Positions 20,496-31,975 of a stretch of 64,000 nucleotides of DNA are shown here, piece by piece. The stretch comes from Dactylorhiza incarnata (Eukaryota > Streptophyta > Magnoliopsida > Asparagales > Orchidaceae). Every line of letters begins with the position of its first letter. The stretch's first letter is position 1. A model generated the notes under the pieces. The model ran no database searches. It saw nothing but the letters and a program-made list of their open reading frames with translations, and was not told the DNA's origin. The position numbers were made by a program, and so were the translations under genes. The stretch lies in NCBI GenBank assembly GCA_033032865.1, contig JAWHQI010000327.1:1178001-1242000 (forward strand), in the 5' to 3' direction.

Positions 20496-20635
20496 AGTAG
20501 AAACCAGCGTATGTTTGAATCGTAACCCTAAACCGGGTGAATACAAACGTATATAAAGACCCCATACACGTGACATATCACGTGCGTATATAGACGACAT
20601 AAAATAAAACACGAATAAAACACGGATATTCAACT
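20496..20635 (-). repeat. 5' LTR of element C
   Basis: 140 bp, matching 10671-10810 with two substitutions. TSD CTTAG follows at 20636-20640. Confidence 0.92.
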
Positions 20636-20835
20636 CTTAGTGCCTGGAATTTAATGTTTTTCTTTTAGGTTTTACTGAACCTGATCTTTTAGGGTAATCT
20701 GCTATATGAATTAAGGAACTCTTTCTTTTGCACAGTAGCTTCGGATTTCATCATCCAACAGTTTCATTGATGGTAGATTTTTTTCTTTTTCATTGAATCA
20801 GTGAAGAATGTTGTTCATCAGTTACCTGCATGCAG

Positions 20836-20922
20836 GTGCTTCCACCTCTGTGCGCAGAGCTTCGGAACATGGTTTTGCAGCCAATGATTTTACCAATGGT
20901 TCTTACAATAGCAAAATCTCAG
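20836..20922 (+). CDS. SCYL2: Exon of SCYL2 (SCY1-like protein 2), HEAT-repeat region
   Basis: 87 bp, phase 0 at both ends, with acceptor GCATGCAG and donor GTACTC. It encodes 29 residues beginning [13 protein letters not shown] and ending LTIAKSQ. These are characteristic of the conserved segment after the pseudokinase domain of plant SCYL2. SCYL2 proteins are pseudokinases with HEAT repeats linked to clathrin-coated vesicle traffic at the trans-Golgi. The next exon of the family, [15 protein letters not shown], is found in phase at 31225. Upstream exons are not in the window, so the preceding intron would exceed 20 kb if the gene is intact. The name rests on recognition of the conserved peptide, not a database search. 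Confidence 0.8.
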
Positions 20923-23835
20923 GTACTCAATTTTCTTGCTACTGCTTGTCTATTTGTCTTAAAGGGTGTGATTATTATCTTAATGTATATGTTCTTCTAT
21001 TTATAAGGATTATGTGGACATAAAATTACAGCTGTCATTTTGAACTTCTTGACAAAATCTGTTTGCTTTCCAGCATAGTAAATTGGGACACGTGAAAGAT
21101 CCTCTATGATCATCATAATTTAACTTTCATAATAATCAGAGTAAAAGTGAGTTATCAATTTATTTTCCTTTCGACAATGTTGAGATGAATAAGAAAGCTC
21201 TATCACCACTTCAAAACGATAAAAAATACAAAGGATATACTTGCATTTGATATATTCATCATACAAATTTACAATATACATTTGACAACCTTATATTTTT
21301 ATTGTACACAACTTAAAATAGTCAGTCGGGTACTGTTTGATATAATATGCCCCCTATCAGGGGCTGAATGATGATTTCACGGGTAACACATTAGGTTCTC
21401 TAGACTGATAGGAGCTTGCCACACGTGTCCCGCTCCAGATAATCCTCGTGTGTCAATATTCTATCCACCCTAATGATTCTTTGATTAGTCCATGCATGCA
21501 GGATTCAATCTTCACTTATAAGGGCAGTCCTTGCCGCCCATTGTAACAGCCTGTTAGACCGCCACAATCCAAATGTTTTGCTTAACATCATCAGAGGTAG
21601 CGCTTTGCTGGATTTCTTTTATATTCGTAGCAGAGTTTTGCAAATAAATTAAGCAGAATACCAAAAGCTTTTCAATATGTAGAGCAATCTGCAACAATAT
21701 ATATATATCCTCCGACTTAGAATTAGGCTAAGCTAATACTATCATGAGGACAACTCTCATCCTGACAAGTCTTCCTATAATGCTCTAGGAACTCAATCAC
21801 TGCGGCAACTATCTTAAGCCATAACTAGTGCTCCTCTCAGAGCATCTTCTTTCCCTCAGATAATCTGCTAGACACCTTGTTTTTCTTGTCCTAAATTGAT
21901 ATGGGTTAAAACCCGTCAGGCATACAGACTCATTGATTTTTTACCCGTTTAACTGCTTACATATAATTCAAGTGGATTAGTACCAAATTCAATATAAATA
22001 AAAGATGTGCTTTTAACATGAATAAAAAATTGCTGTCTAAAATAAATACAGAGTAATAAAAACTGAAATGCTGGAATAATAGAAGAATTTTTTTCATATT
22101 TTAATTTGCTACTTATTTTCATTATTTTATTCTTCCAGCCATAGTTATTTTCCATTAAATTTTAACAGTGGTTTTTCTTTTCATTTTCTTCTCTTTTTAT
22201 TTTTTAATATCCTTTTATGTTTCTTTTCATTTTCTCTTTCTATTATTTTCTATTCTCTTTCTCTTTCTATTCTTTCCTTCATCTATTATATGACCATAAT
22301 CATTTTGGAGTCCTTACGAACTCCAATCTTAGGTGATTCATCTCCCTTGGGTTTACCCTTAACTTCATCACATTGTTGAATGCCTAACTTTTGTTGTGTA
22401 ACTTATGTTCTTGCCTTCTTAAATGAGTGGAGTGTTATCTCCCTTCAGATTACCTTACCTTTTTACATCAATGCTGCTAACGATTAAATTTTTAACCGGC
22501 AATAAAGATAGATTTTTTGTACCAATTGTATCTGCTGTTTATTCTTCCACCATTAAATCGAAAGGAGAACTAAATGGAATAAATGTTTCAAAATCTCACG
22601 AAATCGGCACTAAAAATTCGTGCATAAAGTCGAAATCTTAGAAAATTGAAAAAAATTGAGAAAACTGAAAGCTCTAAATATGCCGGGTACAATATCGGAA
22701 AACTTTTGCAAACATGTGTACTTTTCATGCACGATTTCTTTAAATCTGTGTTTTCTATTCTTAAAAGTAAGCATTTAAAATAAAGCTACATTAAAGAATT
22801 AAAAACTCACATTTACTTCTTCTTTTCCTTTATCCCTCAGATCGACGTTTATCCCATCTCTGGAAGCCATCTCATGTGTAGAAGATTTTGGAATAAGGCT
22901 CAGATCGACGTTTATCCCATCTCTGGAAGCCATCTCATGTGTAGAAGATTTTGGAATAAGGCTCTGCAATACACAAATTATATATATATATTTTAAGGGA
23001 CCTAGAAATCTAATGCGAGTTGCAACACGAGAAAAAGAAGAACATCCTACCCGGGAGGAGAATTGGAAAACTAAAAGCTTTGACTCAAATTACTGAAGGA
23101 GTAAAGAGAGGGGAATGGAGAAAGGTAAGATGGAAGAATAGAGATAAGGTTCCTTAGTTAAAGCCACCAAATAGACCTTCAATCAGCCCCCTAACACATT
23201 TTAAAAGCTTTTAGACTTGGGAAAAATCAACTTTCAACACACCCATCTTCAGGCACCATCTGGGATTGCAAAAGTCCCACATTTATCTTTGAAAGCACAC
23301 ACACAACCACAAAAAAATGCTGAAAAAACCGGTTGGTAGTGAAGTGGGGGGATCTTCTCTGCTCACCACTTCCACTTCCGGTGACGTTTTTTCTAATTCT
23401 ACAACCTCTGCAAAGAAAAGGAAATTACATTTATCGTATTGCTAGGATTCAAGTGGGAGCACTTTTTTCTTACCCAATGTCTTCCTCTTGCATTGGGAGA
23501 ATGCATGTGTCGACAATTTTGGGCGAGATTGTTTCTACCCCCCTTAAAACATGGCTTCTTGAGGGATCAAAGAAGGGAGGTTCTATCTTGACAAAGGAGG
23601 AAGTCTTCAGTCTGAGCCTAAGAATGACCTCCATGTTAGAGGTTGAGCTGCGTCGAATTAATCCTCCAAATCTCGGGTAGGATCGTTGGTTGTTGGAAGC
23701 ATGGAAGAAGCTGAATATTAAGAAAGAAATTGAATGGTTAGAGAAAGATGCAACCAGAAGAAGTTTTCGAAAAAGAACATTGTCTCAACTTTATAAACCC
23801 TAGTGTTGGGATAGGCTATTTGATTTCCAGGACAT
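20923..23835 (+). other. SCYL2 intron, first part, no gene seen
   Basis: AT-rich sequence with many T runs, typical of plant introns. Only a TA microsatellite near 21699-21708, one near 22980-22994, and a 63-bp duplication at 22836-22961 stand out. An open frame at 23333-23680 matches nothing I recognise. No LTR pair or TIR pair was found. Confidence 0.6.
22836..22961 (+). repeat. 63-bp tandem duplication
   Basis: Two identical adjacent copies start with CTCAGATCGACG at 22836 and 22899. It is non-coding and lies within the SCYL2 intron. Confidence 0.9.
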
Positions 23836-24045
23836 TAAGGCTCCGTTCGTTTGGCAGGAATTGGGATGCAGGAATTGGAATTGAAGTCAATTCCAATTTT
23901 GCTGTTCGGCTGAATGCAGAAATTCTATCATAGTAATTGGAATTAGTAATTCCGTTGTTTTGCTGTATATCAGAATTCAATGGATGGAATTGAAAATTTA
24001 AATTTAGAACATTGACATAATTGAAATATCAGGAAAAAGTACATT

Positions 24046-24145
24046 AGTCCACAACATAAAATTAAAAGTCCACAACATAAAAATAAAGTCCACAACATAA
24101 AAATAAAAGTCCACAACATAAATAAAGTCCACGCATAACATAAAA
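24046..24145. repeat. Short tandem repeat, about 21-bp unit
   Basis: Five imperfect copies of GTCCACAACATAAAAATAAA inside the Harbinger-like element. The minus-strand frames over it are repeat artefacts. Confidence 0.8.
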
Positions 24146-24364
24146 AATATGTCTTGATAAAATCGATTGAGTAAATATAAGCGGAGCCAGGTCCTACTGA
24201 TTGGCACTGATAAAGCCATGAACACATCACTCTTCGTCCCGTCAACACTCAACATATCGATGACCTGTATGATCTTATGCTCATGCAGATCTGCAATAGC
24301 TGCAATGACCGCAAATATCCTGTCTGCCCTTGAGATCAGTGGCGCCGGCTAAGAAGTCACACTG

Positions 24365-24750
24365 CTCTCATGTAAACACATATACACAAACATATAAACA
24401 AACATATAAACATACAAAAATAAATGTATTCACACATTTAAAAATAAACATACAAAAATAAATGTATTCACACACACATTTAAAAATAAACATACACACA
24501 CATACATATAAACACAAACTTACACACACATAAACATAAACTTACACACATACACACACACTTACACATCTACGCACACAAAAATACACACACACGTATA
24601 AACATACACCCACATACACACTTACACATCTACACACACAAACATACACATATAAACATACACACATATAAACATACACATATACACATATACACATATA
24701 CACACACATACACACTTACACATCTACACACAAACATGCACACTTATTCT
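24365..24750. repeat. AC/AT-rich low-complexity tract
   Basis: Degenerate ACACATA / AAACATAC arrays over nearly 400 bases, inside the Harbinger-like element. Confidence 0.85.
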
Positions 24751-25393
24751 CTCCTTAAATACCTATAAAAATACACAAATCATCATAATAAAGAACTTTG
24801 AAAAAGATAGGGAGTCACACATCAAGCTACTAGTAATAACTGAAATCATCCCTAAATAAAAGTAAAAATCTAAACATGTTAAGTTTTGGAACTTGCTTGA
24901 TCATCTATAGGGATGAAAATCGGGAAGAAGGAACCATACCGGAAGTTCGCCGGAGTATGTTGGAGCTCTGGATGGAGGAGGATCTGGAAGAAGAAAGCAG
25001 CGGGTGGATCTCTGGATGGAGGAAGATCGGGAAGAGCTACTCGACGGCTGGAGATCATGACGTAGGAGGAGGCTCGCCGGAGTATGCTGGAGGAGGAGGT
25101 GGCTCGCCGGTGGATCGTCATCGTGGTCCAGAAGAAGATCGCGAGCGTCGTCGCTTGTATCAGGAGCAGGAGCGGCTGCGAACTAGAGATAGCGGGCGAG
25201 TGCGAAATGGGGTAATTCCGACCTAATTAGGTCGGAAATGGGGGGAGGCACATCCTTCTTAAGTGAAAGCCCATGGGAATTCAATTGAATTCCAATTCCG
25301 AACCCATTTTATGGCCGCCGAACGCTGAAATTTGAATTGCCAATTGAATTCCAATTCCAATGACCCAATTACGACGTAACGAACGGACCCTAA

Positions 25394-25490
25394 TGGTCCG
25401 TTCGACGCGCAGGAATTGGCTTTTTGGAATTGGCTTTGGGTTCCAGAAAACCAATTCTGCTGTTCGGCGAGACAAAATTGGGTGGATATT
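25394..25490. mobile_element. Start of a second Harbinger-like element
   Basis: GGTCCGTTCG followed by GCAGGAATTGG and later CTGTTCGGCGA repeats the order seen at the left end of the 23839 element. It directly follows the TAA target duplication. No matching right end was found, so it is probably truncated. Confidence 0.45.
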
Positions 25491-25869
25491 GGCTTTGAGA
25501 CCAAAACCATCGGCTTTTGCGCTAAGCTAAAAAAAGAAATCTCCAATTCTTAGCTCTCCCAGTCGGTTTTGCTCGGTTTTACGTAAATCTCATCCAGCCA
25601 TGTCCCTACTGACGCTCCTGCTCTTTTCTTCCTCGCGAATTACGACATCGCCAACTTCGATCTGACGGAGCACCGCTCCCCGCCGTCCGCTCGTCGACGA
25701 GATCTCACTCCTCATTCTCCAAGAAGTCGTCGAGCAACGAGAAGCATAAGTCCTCTCCCGCCTCCCTCACCTGTAACCCGCCGCTCTCCGCGAAGAGGGT
25801 CGACCTAATAGAGAGAGAGAAGAGGGTTTTGGTTGCCGATGGCCGGGAGTATCTGGATATGGCGGCAGA

Positions 25870-27074
25870 CAGTGGCGGTCCCAGGATTTTTGTCTAACCC
25901 GGGCACTAATTAACAAGTACTAGGATTTACCCCACAAATGTCAAAAGATGTATTCTGCATCAATAATTTTGTACCCGATCCAAATTGGAAAAAAATTATT
26001 GTCTATTGCTACTAATAGAAAACAAAATAATATTTTCTAATTCAATTCTCATAAAAAAACAAATAAATGAAATCTTCCCTTTCAATTCCTCAAAGCCAAG
26101 ATTCTTCTCCTTCAATCCCTCCAAACTAAGTAGATCATTTACAAGATTAATGGATAAATTTTTGATTCAAGACATTGTCTAATAAACACAATCTTCTCCG
26201 CCTACTTATTTACCGATTTCGCATCGGACAAATATAAGAACCATTCCAAAATCTTTGATAAAATATAGATCCATTTCAAAATCTTTTCACATGCATCATG
26301 AAATAGAGGAAATCCAATATCAGAAAAATGAAAAGAAGAAGAAGAGAGGGAGGCGGCCCTGTTGATTTGAACTAAGGTTAAAGTTTAATTATCTATTGAT
26401 TTATTAAGATAACAAATTCTTAGAACAATTAGGATAAAATATATATATTGAAGAGCTGATACTGAAGCAAATGGTAGAATAACACAAATAATAGGAATTA
26501 AATCTGAAAACCAATAGAAAGAGGAAATGCAAAATCCAATCAAATCTAGAAGAGGAGATATATCTTACTATTAAAAAAAAAGGAGGAAGAGGAAGAAAGA
26601 ACGACAACGATCAAAGACTGCTCTATTGCCCGCCTGCTTGGGAACGACAGGAAGGAAGAAGCTTGCTCAAGTGATTGGAAAAGAGAAAGCCTGCTCTGGA
26701 ATGAAGAATGGGAACACAAAGAAGAAGGTGGAGCCGAGTGGCCAAACTTGGAAGTTTAGAGGGGAAGCCATGGAAGGAGAAAAGACAAAGCATATGATGA
26801 AGAGTTCTGAAGGGCTAAAGTTAATTAATTGTTTAGAACAGTGCAGCTAGTCTCTAGCTACAACCTACAACAGAAAGTAGTACAGGTGAAGTCATGAAAG
26901 GAGAAAAGACAGCATACGGTGAGTCGGTAAGAGTTCCGAAAGCCTAACAAAATTAATTAATTTTTGGAACAGTACAACCTAGATGGCTAGTCTCTAGTTA
27001 CACCAGAAAGTAGTACAACCTATTAAAAAATTCCAAAAATCTGACCCGGGCCCTTATTTGGGTCAGTGCCATTG
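25870..27074. mobile_element. Possible DNA transposon remnant
   Basis: The left end CAGTGGCGGTCCCAGGATTTTTG and the reversed right end CAATGGCACTGACCC share a similar start, and both sides have CCCGGG within about 45 bases. No target duplication matches, and no transposase was seen. Weak evidence. Confidence 0.25.
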
Positions 27075-29271
27075 AAGGAGGATGTTGAATGAACGGTGAG
27101 CTGGAGGGAGGCCCTCCGGTGGCTGAGCGAGATCCCGTGGAAGGTCCGGATGCGCCCTTAGACGCGAAAGGGACGCCGCGCTAGAAGTCGAGGAACTCGC
27201 TCGGCCAGCGAGGAGGGCATCAAACTTCTCGTCCAGCTGCTTCATTAGGTCGTGGAGATGGTTGTATCAGTGGGGTTTGCGCTGCGGAAGCGTCCGGAGG
27301 TTTCATTTAGCGAAGACGGGGCATTCAAATGCTGGCTATGGAGGATAAAGCGAAGAACAGAGGATAGGCTGGCTGGAAGGCCACATGAAGCTTGGCAGGA
27401 GGAATCTGAGGGAGATGAAGGTCGGGGTCGTGCGGGTTGGCAGATTTAGACAGCTCACAAGCGGAGAGCGTATACCGGAGGCGGCACGGGCTCGGTGGCT
27501 GATGTGGTGGTGCGGCCCAGTGTGAGATCGACGTGGAAGGAGACTGCAGCGTGAAGACCAGTTGCCGGATCAACGCGGATCGGCGCACTCAGATCGGTCG
27601 CAGCCGGATCAGGCGGGAGGTCACGTGAAAAGCGCCTCTGCGAGATGCTGGGACGGGGTTGGAGGTCGCGGGACGATCACGCCGAATGAAGCGATACACA
27701 CTATGCTTACATACACACACAGGACGGTCGCTGAACACACGAAGTTGGGATATCGCGGCGGACACGAGACGCTGGAAGAGATGCCACGCCGGAAGCGAGA
27801 GCAGTGAACGCGAGAGGCTCGGTCTAAGGCTTCGTGCGACGGAAATCGCAGCCGAAAGCAAGGCAGGTCTGATCAAATGTTACGTTGTTGGGGATTCTAG
27901 GATAGAGAAAGGTGGAAAAGGAGAGAAGAGAAGGGAAGGGTGAGAGGAGAAGAGAAACCCCATAGGGTTCCATTTTCGTTATACTTACAAGATAATCCAT
28001 ATGATGGATACAAATGGGCTTATATAGTGCCTAATTCCACAATACACAAAGGAAAACAGTAAATAACCCGCATCCCGAATTACATGTGTGATAATAAAAA
28101 GATAAGGCTGACAGGTGTGCTACTCCCATGCACACCACTAGCGAACGTCCGTCGTAGAATTGGGATTCATGTCCTTGGACCCGACGTCGACATATGCGTC
28201 GTGTCCACGTCTCTTCGTCCCTTTCCCTCTTCCGTCTTCGATACAGATGGCCTGGCAATGATGAGAACGACGATTGACGAGAGCACTGGATGACGATGAC
28301 CGCTAATGGCATGGATGGTGGTGAGGATGAACGGCGACGGACGGACAATGGGATACCGATAACAAGGGGGTTCAATCATTAAGTGAGGCTACCGAGGAAA
28401 ACATGTTGAGTGGCTGCTGGGGCTTGGGGTGGGTGCAGTGAGGGTTAGGAAATAAAATGACTAGGGTTTTGGTGTTAACTTTGTAGATTTTAGGTGTGCA
28501 AATATCATGTATAGCCGTATAGGAGTGCTTATAACTTCACTCTTAAAATTTTATGGGGTCATTACACCAGGAAGGTTCATACGCAATTTTAACTATTTAA
28601 CTTGGTAGAATGTGGAATGGTGAAATTTGGGGACCATATCAGGTTGTTTGATAAAATAGACAAGTCACATTGCTTTTTGTGTGTGTTTACTGTACCTAGC
28701 TTATTTTAAAGTTCTGGACGATCTCTCCGCCCTCATTTCTGTAACCAAACCTTTTCTTGTGAGTATTTAAGTTACTGGAGAACAACTGGCATTTCGTAAT
28801 GTATTTGTCTCCTAACATACCTTCTGGACACCATTTAATTCCCTTCTCCAAATTCTGATGAATTATACAATAGTTATTATTCTCCCTAAGCATTTAACTA
28901 GTTGTTCAGAACTGTCCGTTAATCACCTGATTTCAAAAAAGTGCTCATAGAATTTGAAAAGTCAGTCATGATGGGACGGCGTAGTTCAATATTTTGGCCA
29001 ACAGTTTTATGAGTTGATCAACTCAGCATATAATGGTTATACCATATAACCTATAGCTAATAGTTTGTAAGCTATTTATAAGTTTACACAAGAGAAACCA
29101 GTTGCTTCCCCACCTGTATGTTGCACAATATCGGTACTTTAAAGGGCTCTAGTAATTTGCAAACCTCATAAAATTTTCCCACCGTCCAACCATTGTCATT
29201 AAGTTAGTTTTTTTTTTAAAATCCATGATCGTGTATCTGTTAGAGTTAATTTCAGTCTGTCTTGTTCTGTT
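27075..29271. other. Intron sequence with LTR/leader-like remnant, not resolved
   Basis: A GC-rich block (27075-27880) has short minus-strand frames such as MKQLDEKFDALLAGRAS that recall a retroelement gag start, followed by a possible minus-strand TATA (CTATATAAGCCC near 28015-28026). No PBS, LTR partner or TSD was found. From 28400 to 29271 it is plain AT-rich intron with no gene seen. Confidence 0.3.
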
Positions 29272-29276
29272 CAACC

Positions 29277-29458
29277 TGTTGGAATTATTAGTTTTAAATT
29301 AATATGTCGAGTCAATGTCGGTTTATTAGAGTCTTTAGGAGTGTGAGGGTTTTGTCCCACATCTTGTGTCAGTGTTTATGAGTCTGATTGTAATCCTATA
29401 AAAAGCCCCTTTGAGGATGAATATTATAACTTCTATTTCCCTTTTATTTCTTTCAACA
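29277..29458 (+). repeat. 5' LTR of element I
   Basis: Starts TGTTGGAATT, ends TTTCAACA. It includes a TATA box (TATAAAAAG) at 29397-29405. Confidence 0.92.
29397..29405 (+). promoter_or_regulatory. TATA box of element I
   Basis: TATAAAAAG about 60 bases before the LTR end; the same sequence is in the 3' LTR. Confidence 0.6.
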
Positions 29459-29470
29459 TGGTATCAGAGC
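29459..29470 (+). other. Primer-binding site of element I
   Basis: TGGTATCAGAGC, a perfect match to the common plant tRNA-iMet PBS. Confidence 0.92.
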
Positions 29471-30789
29471 TAGGTTAAAAAATTCCTTGCTCCGAAAACC
29501 TAATTTCATTCCCGTGAGCCTGTCCGTTTCTCTCAGGCTGCTTCCGCCTCCCGTTTTTTGGTTTTGTCAACAGATCCAGCCGGCGGTTCCATCGTGGCTT
29601 TCTGCTCCCGCTCACGTCGATCGGATCGGCTCCTAGATCCGTAGACGGGAGCGGCTCGTGTCCGTCGACGATACCCAATCCCGGCTATTGTTTTCGCGGG
29701 AGCTTCTCCCGTCTATTTCTCCCATCGACTTCGACGACTGGGTCGCTTTCCTATCGCAGATCCCGTCGACTGAGCCTGCTGCTGCTCCAGTCCGCCTCCT
29801 TGCGCATGATGCTCTGCTGGTCTTCATCGCTCTTCCATCGTCGATCGATCTTGTCTGGGGTCCAGATTAGGTCTTCTCTTCCTGTCGACATCCTCCCGCA
29901 TTTCTGCGCCCATCCTGCTTGCTGTTGCGTCTTCTGACGGTCGGCGGCTTCCATCCCGCTGTTGTGCCTGATGCGGCTTTCTTCCGACGGAACCAACTCG
30001 GCGTCCTGCGCCTATTTTACCGACCATGTAGCTGATCTCCTGCGATCTTGTGGTGCTTCCGTCAACTCCTGTTGCTGCCCCTCGGGGTTCTCTCGCTTCC
30101 AGTCGCTGCCGCCCCTTACGGGGTGCTGATTTTTCGCCATGGATGATGTTGTGTGCTTTTTTTATTGTTTGTTGTCCTAATGTTTGTTTAGGTCTTGTTC
30201 TGCCTATATGCACGTGAGTTTCATGTGAGGGGGAGTGTTTGGGATGAGGGCGACTCGGATGATCTTTACCGATTTTTCTCCTTCGTTCCATACGGCCTCC
30301 ATGCTTATGTCATGTGTCTCCTCATATTTTCTTTCGTTTGGTCGTGTGTTGGGACACGATTGTGTTGGTTGTTATTATCTCAGCGGGTTGTGTCGTGTGT
30401 GACTGTGTCGTGTGGGACCGCCCGTTGTGCGGATTATCCCCGACGGATTATCCCCGGTTGCCCGTTTGATGGTGTGCTCCACATCTTTCGTTCTCTTTCG
30501 CATGTTGTGTGTGTAGGTAATGTTGGTTGACCTTTCTATCCAGCGGGGTGTATCGTGTGAGAGTATCCCCGGTAACTCGTCTGTTGATTTCTTTCTTGCG
30601 AGTACACGTCGTGTGTGAGACCTGCGTCGTGTGTGGGTCAGCGTCGTGCGTGGCTATGTCCCCGGCTTGATTCCCCGGTTTGGATTTTCCCCCGGTGGCT
30701 CCTCTGTTGTTTTGTCCCGCATCACCTACCTCCATTGCCGTTATTTGATATGTCCAAGCTGAAGGTTCCCCCTTCAGCTTGATGGGGAG

Positions 30790-30972
30790 TGTTGGAATTA
30801 TTAGTTTTAAATTAATATGTCGAGTCAATGTCGGTTTATTAGAGTCTTTAGGAGTGTGGGGGTTTTGTCCCACATCTTGTGTCGGTGTTTATGAGTCTGA
30901 TTGTAATCCTATAAAAAGCCCCTTTGAGGATGAATATTATAACTTCTATTTCCCTTTTATTTCTTTCTAACA
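30790..30972 (+). repeat. 3' LTR of element I
   Basis: 183 bp, with two substitutions and a one-base length change near the end against the 5' LTR. Confidence 0.92.
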
Positions 30973-31224
30973 CAACCATCATTTTTTTTCTGTGCATTTG
31001 GGTATGTCTGCTCTATAGCTGGTACATTTTCATTCAACTCTATTCTGCTCATTTTCTTTCTTCTTGTATGGCATCCAGCTGTATGATTTACTAGTTGTGT
31101 AAATGTTTCTGTTATATTGTAACTTGTAAAATTTTATTAGCTCATTTTAATTATTTCACTTTATGGGCATCTTATTAAGTCTTTATGGACACTTAATGCT
31201 GAATATTTTCCTCTGGCCTTATAG

Positions 31225-31338
31225 GATAAAAACGATTTTGAGCTTTCAACATTACCCGCACTAGTTCCTGTGCTGACTTCTGCATCAGGTGAAACACTTC
31301 TTCTCCTCGTGAAGCATGCAGATCTAATTGTTGACAAG
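31225..31338 (+). CDS. SCYL2: Exon of SCYL2, HEAT-repeat region
   Basis: 114 bp, phase 0 at both ends, acceptor GGCCTTATAG and donor GTAATT. It encodes 38 residues starting [15 protein letters not shown] and ending [14 protein letters not shown], a well-conserved SCYL2 block. It follows the peptide of the 20836 exon directly, giving a 10,302-bp intron. The next SCYL2 exon was not found in the remaining window: nothing resembling the following conserved HEAT segment is visible downstream. Either the next intron is also very long, or the gene is truncated here. Confidence 0.82.
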
Positions 31339-31868
31339 GTAATTGCATGCTTTTATTGTAAACATACTAGATACCTATGACTTATGTTTTCTGCGGTCTT
31401 GAAACTTTCTTAGCTGTAATTCTCTTTAAAACCAGCTTCAGCTACCATTATTCTGAACCACATTTGGTTTATTATTTCTTTTTGTGTTCTAATTTGGTGC
31501 TCTTTTCCTTCCTGTCTGAGTTGCTCTGAAGTACAGAGACTACAAGTGGAGTACACTGTCGGTCATGCAATATGACCGTCTATTTTTTAAATTTAAAAGA
31601 AATATAACTTCTTGAACCTTTTCCAACCGTTTGTTGACACACTTGCATGAATTGAACAAATGGGCACATATTACAGACAAGTTGGGTCATTCTGATTATA
31701 AGAATAATGATTTCTCATCTTTGGTTTAGAAGTACTAGCGATGGTGAAAACTATGATTTCACTCCTATTGCATTTTATATTTTATATGGAAGTCTATTAC
31801 GAGGCCATGTGTAACCCATGTTTTTGTCTTATACTTTTTAAGATCTTTCATATCCCATGTGCTGTTAG
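31339..31868 (+). other. Intron-like sequence after the SCYL2 exon
   Basis: T-rich, no coding match, no LTR. It could belong to the SCYL2 intron. Confidence 0.5.
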
Positions 31869-31975
31869 GTTTGTCCCTGATGGGGACCACAGATCGTGAG
31901 GCGGCTGACATTTATCGAAGCTCCCATGAGTCTGTTTGCAGGAGAGTTGGATCATCATATAGAGCATCTGAGCCG
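31869..31975 (+). CDS. Candidate exon of an unrecognised host protein
   Basis: It lies between a T-rich acceptor (GTGCTGTTAG) and a plausible donor (GTAGTT). The frame reads LSLMGTTDREAADIYRSSHE to SSYRASEP and ends on a full codon, which joins in phase with the candidate exon at 32212. It begins one base short of a codon, so it does not join in phase with the SCYL2 exon at 31338. I do not recognise the protein. A second open frame (MSLFAGELDHHIEHLSR) also crosses it, so the frame choice is uncertain. Confidence 0.35.

Larger units (their letters stand above)
10671..20635 (-). mobile_element. Element C: Copia retrotransposon, interrupted by element D
   Basis: LTRs of 140 bp (10671-10810 and 20496-20635) differ at two positions and are flanked by CTTAG at 10666-10670 and 20636-20640. 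Minus-strand order: 5' LTR, PBS, leader, [D inserted], gag, protease, integrase, RT, RNase H, polypurine tract, 3' LTR. The 5-bp TSD places the LTR ends at AGT...ACT instead of TG...CA. The coding part has at least four frameshifts. It sits in the region just upstream of a SCYL2 exon, in antisense orientation. Confidence 0.92.
23839..25390. mobile_element. PIF/Harbinger-like DNA transposon, non-autonomous
   Basis: Terminal inverted repeats start GGCTCCGTTCGTT (23839) and, reversed, GGGTCCGTTCGTT (25390), and remain similar for about 29 bases. Both are flanked by TAA (23836-23838 and 25391-25393), the usual PIF/Harbinger target. Length is 1552 bp. No transposase or Myb-like ORF was recognised; the interior holds short tandem repeats, an AC-rich low-complexity tract and a GA-rich block. 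It is therefore a non-autonomous copy. Confidence 0.75.
29277..30972 (+). mobile_element. Element I: compact LTR retrotransposon without pol
   Basis: LTRs at 29277-29458 (182 bp) and 30790-30972 (183 bp) differ at three places and are flanked by CAACC (29272-29276 and 30973-30977). PBS TGGTATCAGAGC follows the 5' LTR with no spacer, and a polypurine tract GATGGGGAG precedes the 3' LTR. The 1.33-kb interior has no gag or pol. It is a non-autonomous, TRIM-like or short LARD-like element inside the SCYL2 intron, same strand as the gene. Confidence 0.92.

Noticed and set aside
23333..23680. 115-codon open frame in the SCYL2 intron
   Set aside because: No recognisable domain, no splice support, within a long intron.
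24365..24750. CRISPR-like or satellite array
   Set aside because: Degenerate AC-rich simple sequence without fixed repeat and spacer lengths, in a plant genome.
31869..31975. Joining this candidate exon to the SCYL2 exon at 31225-31338
   Set aside because: Phases do not match and the peptide does not resemble the next SCYL2 segment.
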